From Rhinopomastus cyanomelas (taxonomy: Eukaryota; Chordata; Aves; Bucerotiformes; Rhinopomastidae): a stretch of DNA of 64,000 bases. Numbering within the stretch: the first letter of the stretch is position 1; every line of letters begins with the position of its first letter. Below the pieces are notes generated by a model. The model had not been told where the DNA came from. It saw only the letters and a program-made list of their open reading frames with translations, and did no database searches. The stretch spans positions 130,564 through 194,563 of the forward strand of contig VXBP01004365.1 in the NCBI GenBank assembly GCA_013400115.1, written 5' to 3'. Made by a program: the position numbers and the translations under genes. Below are positions 12,001-24,412 of this stretch, in pieces.

Positions 12001-13857
12001 CTCCCCAGCCCTCACCACTGGCACCTGTGCCCCTTCCCTTGCCATCACCTTCCCTTGTATTCCTTATAAATGTCCAAACACATTAAACAGTCAAAGAAAC
12101 CCCAAAAAATCAGGATAAAAGGAGAGGTTCCCTGTTACTCCATTTAGCAGAAATTGGTCTTGTCGAAGCAGGACATCAGGCAGAGGAGCAAAGCGTAAAG
12201 GACACGGTAGCAACGCGCTTCTTGCCATTCACCACAGCAAGCTTGGGGAGAGCCCTTTGCCTCCCCCGGACCGGCACCAGCCACACCTTTCCCATCTCTT
12301 GTGGGTTGCAGCGTGTGGGTGTGATGCACAGCCCCTAGCCCACTGCCCCTTCGACTTGCAACGCTGTTTTCAGCGTAAAACACTGGCATCCTATTCCGTT
12401 TTGTCCTTCAAGCAGCAAACGGAGCTTACCCCTGCTGGCCCTGGGAACAACCTAACTCTGTATGTCCAAGAGCACTACGGTTAACTGGGGGTGTTGTGAC
12501 ACTGGAACTAAGGCCTTTTCATCTCAAAAGCCCCATTTTTTAATACGCATCCTTCAAAAAATGTAAATAAGTTTCCTTGAGAGGAAGGATTGTAAAGTTG
12601 GGTATTTACATTTATAGGCTTGTTGCAGGGCGTGGGGGGGGTTCATCTTCGTGCATTTAAAAGCCCGGTAAAACGCATTTGGGATCTCCTGTTTATGTTC
12701 GTGTCTTGTCTTGGGAAAGAATAAATCTGTTGAGCGGGGCAGACACCAAATATTTTGCAGTCAGCCAGAAAACACTCAAGCTCAGGAGACCTTTGAGGGA
12801 GAGGGTGCAAGGAAAATGCCCCAGAGAAGGAGACATGCAAGAGACAAATCTGCCACGGTCCAGCTGCACAGTAACTCGTTACCCGGCACAGAGACACGTA
12901 CGGACACAGGGAAAGCGCTGGATCGAAACCCCAAGAACCGCTTCGAAGAGGGGCAATAGCGTGTTCTTGCTGAATCCACCAGAGCCAGGGCTGCAGCAAA
13001 AGCCCTGTCGGGAGACACATGCATTGAGGGGTCATTAAGGGAGCAGTCAAGGCGTAGATTTCAGCTAAGGAGACCTAATTTGTCTTCAAATTAGCCATCC
13101 TCACACCGGTCCTCTGCGCAGAGGAGCTCTAATTTTAAGAGCAGACGAAGCACCCTCATTAAAACAAAGGGGGAGATGGCAGTGCTTCTCCTTTACGTCC
13201 TCCCCTCACATTCCTTCCTTCAGCGCTTTGCAGAGAATACTTCAGAGTTACAGGTAGCGGTAAGAAATCCACCTTGGAGATCAGAGCAGCCTCTTACAGA
13301 GCCGAGACAGATCCTGTAACCACCACTGAAGCCTTTTGGGGACATTTCTTGTCACTCTTTTCCCCTCGAGCAATGTAATTATTTTTATAGCTGTAGCTCC
13401 TAGAATCATTTCCATGTGGTTCCGCACAACTTTGAAAGCTCCAGACTTTGAAATCTCCAGAATTTATGTCTAGCTGTAGGAACAGTTTGATGAGGCCACA
13501 AACATGTAAGACAGCATCACCACCACACTGATCTCCACACGTAACCGGGGAATCACAGCTGCCGGAGGAAGCGCACATTTCAGCCAGCTTCCCCCCAGTC
13601 CAGGCTTCTCAGGAGGTTAGGAGGAAGGGGGAAAGAGCCAGTGCAAGCTGAGTGCTGTGCCATAAAAATTGTACCAGGGCTGATCTTCAGCTTGTTCCGA
13701 GCAACCTTGCTGCCCCTTCGCTACTCGACATCTCTAAGCTCTTCCGAGTGACTATGTGAGCGCTCCTCCAACAGCATTGCTTTGGGTTTGTTTCTGGGGC
13801 AAATCTGGAAGAGAGGAAAACCAAGCAGTCCTCCAGCTGTGTAACAGCAGCCTCCTG

Positions 13858-13995
13858 CTAATTGATTAAATTAATTAAGACAGTAGAAATATTTGCCAGG
13901 GGAAGGGAAAAAACCCTTCTAGTCAGTGTAATTAGATTTGTAGTTGTAGAAGATGACCACTCAGCAACAACTAATCAAGCACAAATAACAAATTA
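13858..13995. promoter_or_regulatory. candidate enhancer: homeodomain-type AT-rich cluster
   Basis: Within about 130 bases there are attaattaa near 13,870, TAATTAG at 13,929-13,935, actaatca and aaattaac, all homeobox core-like, in otherwise average-composition sequence 4.8 kb downstream of the TWIST2 CDS. The clustering is visible; enhancer function is inference. Confidence 0.25.
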
Positions 13996-15582
13996 ACTCA
14001 GCCAGCCAACAAATCAAAGCAAGGCAGCCCTTACCTCCATACCCACCCCTCTAACCCCTTCAACACCAGACCTAGCTGATGGCTCCCAGTCCACCCAGCC
14101 TGTGCTGGGCCACAGCAACTGTGCCATCAGAACCAGCTTCCGCAATGTCCTTGCCCTCCTTGCGGCAAAGGGAAGACGGGGAAAGAGCAAAAGCGTTCCT
14201 CTCCAGCATGCACACCGTCAGCTGGGCTCTGCTAGACTCTGCTCAACCTCCCCGGCACTGCTGGCCCTTACATTTTCTCTGCACACATGAGGATGGGCAT
14301 TCAAGGTGTGGAACAGGGCGCTGGTAGCTCCTCAGGACTACTTGCTGAGTGTAGCTTCTGGGCTTTCTTTGTGGGGTTGACCAGTAAAATAGATCTCCCT
14401 TTGAACTTTTTCCACCTTTACAGTGCAAGGCTTTGGGCACTGAGCACTAGGAAGGTTTTCCCTTAGGAATGGAAAGAATTAAATCAGCCTTCCACCTTCG
14501 AAAAGCAGCCACCACATTACGGGGAGCAGCATCACAAAGCTGGAGATGAAAGGATCGTGCTGGGGTAGGGTACAGGCAGGACAGGGAGGCTTTTAGTACT
14601 ACTCCTATAAAAACATTAAATAAGCAACAAAACTGTTAAGCCCGGTCCCTAACAGAGGATTTCAAAGACTCAGCTAGATCCCTGTTAGGACTGTTGTCCC
14701 CAAGGTCTGATCCTTTTGGGTGGAAACAGCCTTTTAACTTAACCCTCCAAAATTAACCTACGAAAGGCAACCCAGATGTTTTCCCACCCGGCAGCTGGGG
14801 GTTTGTCAGGACTCAGGTTTTCACCCTCCCTGGACCAAGCTCTCCCTGGGAAGGGGTCAGTGGGCACCTCATTTGTGACTCTTCATGAAATGCAGGGTTT
14901 TTAAGATTGTTTTTTTTTTTGTTTCTGTGATTTGGCAAGGGATAGGCTCAGGCAGGACCAGTCTCGCTAAAGCGAACAGACATCAGGAAGAAAACAACAG
15001 ACCCTCCTCTTCCTCCCACCTTCTCCTCTCCATCTTTTAACCAAAGCTTGGAAAACAGTTTTAAAAAGGGGGGGGGGGGATGTGAAGGTTGATACCTGCT
15101 GGTTCATCTTGATATATATATTCACTGGAAGAGGCCCAACAAGTCCATCCCAGCGCCGACTGCATTCCTCATAAGATAGTTTCGCCTTGTTTACTGCCAA
15201 CGCGAAGAAGCAGTTCTATCATTTCCTTGAGAGCTATTAGACCTGCCGAACTCACACTTTAAAAATGCATGAATTAGGGTTTAGGTTAATTTAGCCACCA
15301 GAGAACCTCATGCAGCAACTTACGTGATAATGTCTTTAGTTTGAGCTGTTTGAGCCCCTGTTAAAACTCCTGTGTTTGTGCTTAAAACTAAAATGCTCAG
15401 AGATACGTAGGAGGATTCTCAGTGATACCGCCCCTATCTACAAAAACCTCAGCCGATCCAACTTGGAAAACTCGGTCGGGTGGGATGGAGGCAGGGAGAG
15501 AGGGTTTCAGGCAGAAAGCAGCATTTTGGGTTGTTCAGGGGTTGCCTGATACAACCACATCTGTGTTCATTTTAATAATAAA

Positions 15583-15822
15583 ATGAACCTGCTGGAGGAA
15601 CCTCCGGCCACGGACGCACCGGTCCTGACGGCTTACTTCAAGTGCAACACGACGGAGTGTTTGTTTTGCAATATGGTTCATCAGGAAGAAAATCCTAGCC
15701 GGGAAGAGAGTGCGGAGAAAGTCAAAGAGCTATTACAGCCAGCACAAAATGAGGGCAGGTCCAGGACAAAGGCAAGCAGGCACGATGTGCCACAAGGGAC
15801 AGGGTGCTTTATCTCTAGTTAA
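15583..15822 (+). other. unassigned 79-codon ORF, probably not a gene
   Basis: An ATG-initiated frame encodes 79 residues with a Cys cluster (CNTTECLFC, about residues 22-30) and an acidic, helix-like stretch (about 33-50). I recognise no family, and no flanking splice sites or poly(A) signal stand out. It lies on the sense strand inside the TWIST2 intron. Chance is the likeliest explanation. Confidence 0.12.
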
Positions 15823-16420
15823 GGACCAAGGAGGACTTCAGTCCCTCTGTAGAAGGCAAGGCTGGGGAGCATCATAACACCCCACCACCCCCATGCCACC
15901 ACCTCACAGACACCATCACGAATATCTGACCCACAGCATGAAAAACCCACCCTGAACATGCTCAGGGCAGCACTTCATTGTCAGAACTCCATGGGCATGC
16001 TGGGTCTCCAAGAGCATTAATCAAAGCAGTTTGGATGTGGAAAATTGCTTTTTGGTGGTCCAAAACCAAGCACCTATCTCTGTGCCCCTCTTGAATGCTT
16101 CCCATCAGCCTGCCCAGCACCGCCTCCGTGCCACATACCCACCAAACCGTATCCCACAGGCAACTTTTGCCAGTTCTGGTGAGCTTACACCTTTCTACCC
16201 TCAGCAGGCTGCAGCATGCCAGACGTCAGTGGGTGCCATGTTGTGGGGTGGGTGGCAGGAATTGAGCCCATGCAGCATCACCTTAACAGAACCTCAGAAT
16301 TTCTGGTAGTGCCCCTGGGAGCACCTGGGAATTGCCACCACGGAAACTTCCCAGGAGGATACCGGATGCTAAAAGCAGGCCTGGTGAGATGTTGTCTTTA
16401 AAGAAATATAACTACACATA

Positions 16421-16572
16421 GAGTCATAAGGGATCAGAAGGGACCGAGAAAGATCATCCAGTCCAATCCTCCCAACACAGCAGGATCACCTAGACCAAGT
16501 CACACAGGAACACATCCAGGCAGGTCTTGAATGTCTCCACTGAAGGAGACTCCACAACCCCCCGGGACACTC
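16421..16572 (-). mobile_element. CR1 LINE 3' fragment
   Basis: The reverse complement of a CR1 3' end of the window's dominant type: gagtcataagggatcagaagg, then 'gatcatccagtccaatcc', then 'agaccaagtcacacagg'. It is 5'-truncated at about 150 bases, as is usual for target-primed reverse transcription. It is the first clear CR1 downstream of TWIST2 exon 1. Confidence 0.9.
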
Positions 16573-18639
16573 AGTGTGTATTTTCACACACTAGGTAAGA
16601 TGGCCCTTCTGCATCTGTTAAGGACATTTACCTTCTTGCCTGATGAAGTCAGGACATTTCTGACACCACGGAGCCCCTGTTGCTGCCTCTAATTGTCAGC
16701 ACGATGCTTTCAGCGCAACGCTGCCACCTCCACGTTCCAAGCTCTCCTCCAGCTCCGTGGGGTTCTACAGACTGAACATATATTTTGCAAGAGGCTTTTC
16801 ATCCTTTGCTATGAGAAAGGCAGTTCAATAGATTCTTGTTATCAGCAGCACTTAAAACAATCTCTTTTCTACCACACGGGTCTGAAGCACTGGCTGGTAG
16901 AGAGGAGCCAGGGCACGGCTGAGGGTCTGCTCTCACCACCTTCCCCTTAGAGAAGTGATGAAGTCGCGCTTGCATTTTAAGGCCAAATTGTCGTGCAGAA
17001 CACTGGGGTTTAAGCTGCTCAGACTGCAGCTTGTACTCTAAAAACAAGGGAGAACAGGGCACCCCTTTCTGGCGATGCCCTCAGAAATGTTGAGGGTACC
17101 AATAACACAGCAATCAGTGCTCCCTGCAATAACTTACTGTGCGTGAAGGAGTAACTCCCCACTGCTTTACACCTGGGACAGGGAGATGGGTGGAGGAGAG
17201 TGCCCTAAAAGAGACTTCACCCCAAAATGTAATTACAGGCAGCTCAGGTCACTGAGTGCCAAGTGCGCAGAGGAATGGGGACACAGGGCAGCATTTCCAA
17301 CCATGAATGAGGAGGTCAAGACAGACCAATTTCAAGTAAGGCTGAGTTAATGCCAGGTTCTCACTTGTAGATGTCATTTTGTACATCAGGTGGGAGCTCC
17401 ACTCTCAGTGGGTGGCAAAAGGTAAATATTTTAAAGTGGTTGTGGGGCTGAAAGGAAACAGAAGGGCTTTGAAAGGTGTGGATATTTCCTAGCCATAAAT
17501 TATCGCAGAATAAAAAGATAAATACCTGGCTTAAAAAACAAAACCAACCCCAACTCTTAAAACACGTTCCGACTCCTTTTGATACTGGCTTATTGTTCTC
17601 AAACACGTCATTACCAGCCCGTTTTCTGCAATCCAGAAGGTTTTTCAGCACCACATAATACACCTGAGCAGGTACACAGACAAATCCCAGGTACATATGG
17701 GATCTGCCCACTCGTCCCTGCTCCTGCAAGAAAATACACCTCCTGTTTATGGCATGTTTGACACCATTTCCTAGTGCCCACTGTGCAAATCGAGCGCGAG
17801 GAACCTTCCTTCCCCAGTTCCTCTGCACGGCGCAAGTCCCTGCCTGGTTTGAGCAACATCTGCGTTGCTTTAAAGTGCAAAACCTCTCTCTAGATAAGAA
17901 ATCCATAGGCTCCCCCCTCGAACTGCTCATCGGCTGCGCTGATCGGTTGGCTCAGCAGCCCCTCTTTATTCCAGGCACATCTATGAACCAGCACACGCAG
18001 CCAAAGTGTTTCAAAACAAGGGGCTCTCAGTTGTTCCTGCTGTGCCACACCAGCAGCCCCAGCCTGACAAAGCAGCCTGCATAAACCCAGGGGAGCAATT
18101 CCGTGTAAATATGCAGCTCATCCGTGCAAGCTGCAGCACCCCATGCTAGGCAACAGCAGTACAAGGCCATCTTAATGCTGCTTCTTAAAGAGGACCCCCA
18201 AACTGCTCCCTGCCCATGTTGAGAGCATTTGTTCGTACTGTTGGCACCACCAACTTGCTCCTTAGGGCTGGCAGGAGCCCCTGGTGCAGATGGGCTACAG
18301 GGACCATGCAGGAGCCTTGGAACCAGGAAGCTTCCTCTGAAAGGGGTGGTGATCGCATCCTGGAGCTAAGCACTGTCCTTTTTCATGGGACGAGGTCAGT
18401 GCAGCCCAAACGTGCTTTGGAAGGCAAGGGCAAACATCACAAAGAGGAAGGGAGAGAAGAACCTTCTGAACCTCTATCAGTGTGCCTAGGTCAGGAATTG
18501 ATGCCTAACACTTTACAGAGGATTTCTTTGCTGGGACTACCCAGGGCACTGGTGAATTGCTCCGTAAGTGCAAACACAGCCCGTTAGACAGCTGCAGCTT
18601 CTCAGCCCTAGCACAATCAGAGCGGTGACTGTGCAGGTC

Positions 18640-18824
18640 AAGTACTGAAATAGGTTGTCCTGGGAGGTGATGGAGTTACTGTCCCCTGAGATGTTTAAAA
18701 ACCATGTAGATGTGACACTAGGAGACATGGTTTAACGGGCATGGTGGTGCTGAGTTGACAGTTGGACCTTATGATCTTGGACTGGGGGTCTCTTCCAACC
18801 TTAGAGATTCTGTGAGTCTATGAA
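18640..18824 (+). mobile_element. CR1 LINE 3' fragment, older type
   Basis: Runs from 'aataggttgtcctgggaggt' through 'acatggtttaacgggcatgg' to a tail of 'gattctgtgagtctatg'. It is diverged from the usual CR1 3' UTR and truncated at its 5' end. Confidence 0.85.
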
Positions 18825-20799
18825 CACACACAGCTTTTGCCATCAAGCAAGCTCGCCACTTCCAGCTGCTTCACTTCTGCATGTGAGCTGGCTGTGGCAT
18901 GGAGATGCCCAGCCCTGAACGCAGCTCCAACCCTCTAAATGCACTGCCAGGACCCCAGCTTTTAACGCTGGGCTCCCTCTTCCCAAACCCCGACATCTTA
19001 CACAAGCCCTCAAATTTGAGTTTTCCACCTTCCTCCCTGGCTGCCAGCACCACCCAGAGTTGCAGCACCATGAGGCTTTACCCCAGCAGGTCCAGAAGGC
19101 ATCAGATGCAGTGAAGGGGCAGATGAGGCTGTTCCTCCCATTTTTATTTTCCTAGGAAACTAAGAAATTTTAAAAAATATATAAAAGAAAAACAGCATTT
19201 GGCAGCAAGCAGAGGATGGGGATCCCTGCCAAGGCCTGGACAGCTGTACCTTCTTCACTAGCAAGTTGTGTGATCAGCGAGGGCTGTGCTGGAAGCCAAG
19301 AGGAGTTACCATAGCTGCCACATTGCATTTCGCTGATCCCCCTTCTGGGAGACACCTTAAAGAAACAAACCCACCCTAACAGCTTCGCCAGCACTCACGC
19401 TCTGCTGTGCATCACAGGAAAACTATGGGTGACCTCTCAGGGTTTGCACTGTGTTGCTTTTGTTCCACCCTTCCCTCTTCCCTCCCCCTCCCACCCTAGG
19501 CTCCATCTTTTCAAACCCAAGTTGGAGCAAGATGGGAGGAGGAAAGCACTTCATACACAACTGTTTTCTCTGTTTTCGACAAAAAAGGCTGCTCGCTCCT
19601 CCCAGCCACGGCTCCGGCAGCGTCCCCGTGGCTGGACCTTCTCAACAGCTTGAAATAACCCAGGAAATTATGCAAAAGCCCCAGTAGGTCTAGTTCTGCC
19701 CAACTGGAGGCACACACAGCACTCCACCCCGGCCTGTCTCCTCACCCTGCAAATCCTGAAGCCTGATGGGCTTTTAAAAGATAGTAGATGGGAATAGTCA
19801 TGCCAGGAGGAGGGAGAGAGAGTGGATGAGCATGGAGGAGCTTTGAGCAGCACAGATGGGCTGGGACCTGGCTTGCAGCTGATACCCACCGGGAGAATTC
19901 CTGGGCAGTGGCTGGGGGAAACCTCTGCTCCCTTCCCAGCGGACTTGGCTAACAGAAAGTAGAGGTTCTCAGATTTCTTTTCAAAGACAATGTTATCCTT
20001 CCTTTTCTTCAGGAGAAGAAAAACCTATATCCAGGTGTTATCCCTGCTCTGCCTGTCCCACATACGACAGCATAGCACTCCCCAGGCTTCAAGATTTAAT
20101 TTTAAGCTCATCAGCAAAACAACCTTCTGACCCACTAAACTCCCCTTCACACAGCCTGCCACATGTCTTCTTGTTTTCATTGAAAAGCTCATTTTCTTTG
20201 AGAACATCTCCAAAAGACACTTCTAGGGAGCTGCACTTGCTCCAAAGTCATGCCAAGGTAACCAAGCACATTCAGCTGCTCTCCCTGTTCTGGCAACCCC
20301 ATGACTAGCAGTTTCCCAGGCTCAGAGAGATCTGTTGGATGAGAAAGTCACAGGAGCCCCATACAGGTTCCAAGGGGCTCTTGCTGACACAGCATCTGCT
20401 GGCACTAGAGGGCAGGAGACACTACGTTAAGGAGTAAGGTGGGCTTGAGGTAGCATCCAAGGACGTGTCCTGGGTATGCCTAGGACGGACCTTGAGGCAT
20501 CTCCAGGAGCAGCCTCTCTGTACAAAGCAAGGAGGACCTGGAGTTTGCTCCGAGAGCATCATCAGGACCAAAAGTCTCCCAGGTTGTTTAATTCAGGGTC
20601 AGAACATCAAACGGCATCCGGAGTGATTCCACCACAGTGCAGTTGCAGCACAGTTTTCCAGGGGAAACAGTTTGCCTTGCAAGAAGGATGCTCTGAGGAG
20701 CAGCTGGTTCTGATTAAAAGTGTTTGGCAGGTCTTCGCAGAGGGCACAGACAAGCCACACTGCCAGCGCTGCAGCTGAGGGTGATGGAAACAACCTTCT

Positions 20800-21060
20800 C
20801 CAAGCACAGCACCGAGCCGATGCTCAGGCAGCCCTCGGCGTTCTCCTGCCATATCGCAGAGCCACGGCTCGCCCCTTATTTTTAACATCTCGTTTGTCCT
20901 ACGTGTACGCTGCGCCGTCCTCGACGGGGCAGTTTTAGGGTTAGCTCCAAACACAGCAAGGACAGGTTTGCCCCGTTCCTGTACTGACAGCCGCTTCAAC
21001 AAACAACCGCAACGGCAAAGGGCTTCTCCGAGCGGGTCGTGTAGCGCAGCCTTTTCATTA
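20800..21060. promoter_or_regulatory. intronic CpG-rich patch
   Basis: About 20 or more CpGs fall in 250 bases (for example the stretch around 20,896-20,930), in an intron that is otherwise CpG-depleted. A 226-codon open frame crosses it on the minus strand, but it has no recognisable domain. It may be a small orphan CpG island or regulatory element. Confidence 0.25.
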
Positions 21061-21559
21061 GGGGAAGCCTCCAGAACTGGCAGGCTGTGGGAACAAGGTA
21101 ATTCGTGGTCTGAACACAGGAACAAACTTGCTCTCGAGCCTCCCAGACCTCCGTGCAGGGAGGCCCTAATCCTGCAACTGCGGCTACCGCCCTGCAGCAG
21201 ACCCTCTGTCTGGTGGCGGAAAACACTGTGGGCTGGAAGCCAGGAGCGGCAGGTTGCACCCTGAAGCACCAACGGCTTTGATGTCACAACTTGTGGTATG
21301 TGACAGCAACTGAAGAGACCAACGTGCAGCAGCGCGACAAGCCCCTGCCAGGGTGCAGCCCATTCCTACCAGTATCACAGCAATGACAGGGATGGGACAA
21401 GCACCACTCCCAGGTCTGGCAGAAAGCATCTACCCATCACTCAGGGACTGAACACCTTTAACAGGTGAAGATCACGTAGGGAAGTGACTGTCCCCCCCCT
21501 ACTGGGCAGTGGTGAGGTCTCAAATCCTGGGTTCAGCCTGGGCCCCTCACTCCAGGAAG

Positions 21560-22022
21560 GACGCTGAGGGGCTGGAATGTCCAGGACAGGACAACCAAGG
21601 TGGGGAAGGGTCTAGAGCACAAGTGCTCTGAAGAGCAGCTGAAGGAACTGGGGACACATAGCCTGGAGAAGAGGAGACTCAGGGGAGACTTTATTGCTCT
21701 CTACAACTCCCTGAAAGGAGGTTGGACTGACATGGTGATTGTTCTCTTCTCACAAGGAAGAGGTGACAGAATGATAGAGAACAGTTGCACCAAGGGACAT
21801 TGAGGTTGGATATGAGGAAAGATTTCTTCCCCAAAAGGGTTGTCAAGGCCTGTCCCAGCCTGGCCAGGGTTGTGGTGGAGTTCCATTCCTGGAGGGATTC
21901 AAAGAACATGTAGATGTGGTGCTGAGGGACATGGGTTGGTGGCAACTTAGCAATGGTTTAATGCTGATCTTCAAAGTCTGCAAGTCCTCTTCCAATCTAA
22001 ATAATTCCATGGTTTGTGATTT
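21560..22022 (+). mobile_element. CR1 LINE 3' fragment, older type
   Basis: The end of ORF2 and the 3' UTR of a plus-strand CR1 are readable: 'cctggagaagaggagactca', 'acatggtgattgttctcttc', 'gttggatatgaggaaagatt', then 'aataattccatgg' as a decayed tail. About 460 bases remain, with many substitutions. A short (CA)n run follows at 22,028-22,041. Confidence 0.85.
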
Positions 22023-23268
22023 GGGTTCACACACACACACAGACACAAGCTGAGCCCCACTGAGATGCTGCACTCACAGGGCCTTCTACAGCCTCCAGCA
22101 CAGGGCTGGACCCAGCCATGTCCCAGCAGAACCCGTGTGCCCTCAGTAGTGCATTTTAAGCAGAGACATCTGAAAACAGCACCAGAGAGCTTCCAGGACC
22201 ATAACAGAGATCCTGGGTTGGGGAGATGAGAGGGACCAAAACCCAAAATGTCTGCTCTTTTAGTTTTTTAGAAGAGAATCATCAAGAACTGATAGGAAAT
22301 AGCTGTTTTTAAAGACAGTGACTTACGAGCCTCTGCAGAGATGGTGGTTGACTAAGGGACCCCGCACTCGGTCCCATCGTTTCTGTTACTTTGCAGCCCA
22401 TCTCAAGCTGCCACTTCTGTGGGCACTGTGCCCATCCCAGTGCCCTGAGTGCCACGGGACGTTGTGGCTGGCTGGCTCTGCCCTGTGTCTCAGCTGAAAG
22501 CTCTTGCTGAGGCCATTTGCAGCATGATCTCTGTGAGGGGAGCAGCTCTTGCATCACCACATGCTCTTTGGCACAAAGGGGCCAAATGGGTTTTGTGCTC
22601 CTTGCACCCATGGTCCACCCTGGGGACACATCTCCTAAACCCTACTCCTGGGTCAGCCCCAACTTGCCCATGCAGTGTTGGTTGATGGATGGTGCCTTGG
22701 TTTCTCTCAAAAACAAAGGCTAATGGTTTTCCTTTTTGAGTGCCTGTTGCCTGTCCACCTTGTAGCCTCCCCATGAGATGGGACCTTCCCACAAAGAAAA
22801 GGGATCCACATGTAGCCAGACTGGTTTTTCATTGCCCAGTTCCATGCCTTCCAACCAGCTCGTGCTCCTTGCTCACCATTCAGGACACTCTCTCCATAAT
22901 CTGTATTTTTAGGTGCTTTTTTGCATCGCAGAGGGATCAGATCACTGCCAGATGGCAACAAGCTCAGCACTGAGCAGCCCATCTACAGCAGTTTATACTC
23001 ATTTCACAGCTTCTCCTTGCAGCTATCTAAACTGCAGGTGTGGCCTTCAGATTTGGGGAGAGACAACAAAAGGAAGGAGAAAGGTTAAGCAGCTCTGTGA
23101 GTCACTCCAATACACAACCCACTGTTGATTTAGAAACCTACCTCGGTAGTAAATACAGAATAAAATCCTCCAAACTGTTTAACCTTTTGCATTCTGGCCA
23201 GCAGAACAAATACATGGGAACAAAACATTCTTCCAGAGTCAGAAAAGCAACGGACCCGGAAAACTCCG

Positions 23269-23350
23269 GTCTAGGCGACCCTGCTGTGGCACTGGGATTG
23301 CACTAGATGATCTTCCGAGGTCCCTTCCAATCCCTCATGATTCTATGATT
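23269..23350 (+). mobile_element. CR1 LINE 3' tail, dominant type
   Basis: A short 5'-truncated copy: 'cgaccctgctgtggcactgg', 'gcactagatgatcttccgag' and the tail 'catgattctatgatt'. Confidence 0.85.
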
Positions 23351-23870
23351 AGTAGTGAGATAGAAGTGACCCAAAAAAAGTGACCTAAAGAGGTGGGAGG
23401 GAAAAACCCCACCAATAAGAGTAGCAGACACGAACGGCAGAGAAGCACATAGACCAGCAGAAGAGATGCTGCAGGGAGCACAGAGCAGGCTGTGCTGCTG
23501 GCTGCCAGCTGATCCAGGCAGCACAACACAGCAAAGCTGAGTAACCACTTCCCACATAAGCACAGTGGGAAAAACCCCTGACTGATTGACAGCCCATCCC
23601 TCCTCCTGCTGAAGTAAACAGTGAGACTCTGGTTCAACAGACACCAGCACTCAGTTTGTGCTGATTGCACCTAGATGCTCCTTGGAGCTGCAACTCAAAA
23701 CAGCCAATATAATCCCAAATCATTTACTCACAGGCAGCTTTTGAGGGGCTAGAAACACAAGGCTGAAGGCAAAGGGCATCTCACTTGCCTAATTCAGGAG
23801 CAGCTCAGTGTGTAATTGCAACTAGACGTGGCTTGCAGGTAGACTGAGGTGCTTGCAGGGAAGTTCTCTT

Positions 23871-23974
23871 TAGAATCATAGAAGCACAGAATCATTAGGG
23901 ATTGGAAGGGACCTCAAAAGATCATCTAGTCCAATCCCCCTGCCACTGCAGGATCGCCCAGACCAAGTCATACA
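23871..23974 (-). mobile_element. CR1 LINE 3' tail, dominant type (A)
   Basis: Reverse complement of the dominant CR1 type, with tail words at 23,871-23,897 and then 'gatcatctagtccaatcccc'. It is truncated after about 100 bases and abuts a second CR1 of a different subfamily in the same orientation. Confidence 0.9.
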
Positions 23975-24412
23975 GTCAGTCTGGGTTAGAAGGGACACAG
24001 GATCATCCAGTTCCAACTCCCCTGCCATGGGCAGGGACACCCCACCCTACATCAGACTGGCCAGAGCCCCATCCAGCCTGGCCTTAAACACCTCCAGGGA
24101 TGGGGCCTCCACCACCTTCCTGGGCAACCCCTTCCAGGCTCTCACCACTCTCACAGGGAAGAACTTCCTCCTCACACCCACTTTAAATCTACCCATCTCC
24201 AGCTTTGCTCCATTCCCCCTAGTCCTCTTGCTACCTGACATCCTAAATAGTCCCTCCCCAGCCTTTTTATAGCCCCCTTCAGATCCTGGAAGGCCACAAG
24301 AAGGTCACCTGGGAGCCTCCTCTTCTCCAGACTGAACAGCCCCAACTCTCTCAGCCTGGCCTCATAGGAAAGCTGCTCCTGCCCTCCGATCATCCTCCTG
24401 ATGCATCTATCC
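23975..24412 (-). mobile_element. CR1 LINE 3' fragment, second subfamily (B)
   Basis: A separate CR1 subfamily with the reverse-strand words 'tctgggttagaagggacaca', 'ccatgggcagggacacccc' and 'ggggcctccaccaccttcct', continuing into the ORF2 end ('ctccagactgaacagcccca'). About 440 bases are kept. Confidence 0.9.

Noticed and set aside
17361..17930. 189-codon minus-strand open frame
   Set aside because: The peptide resembles no known protein and has no exon signals; overlapping frames are open on the plus strand.
20607..21287. 226-codon minus-strand open frame
   Set aside because: No domain, splice context or homologue is recognised, and other frames are open on both strands over the same bases. 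CpG-rich, stop-poor composition explains it.
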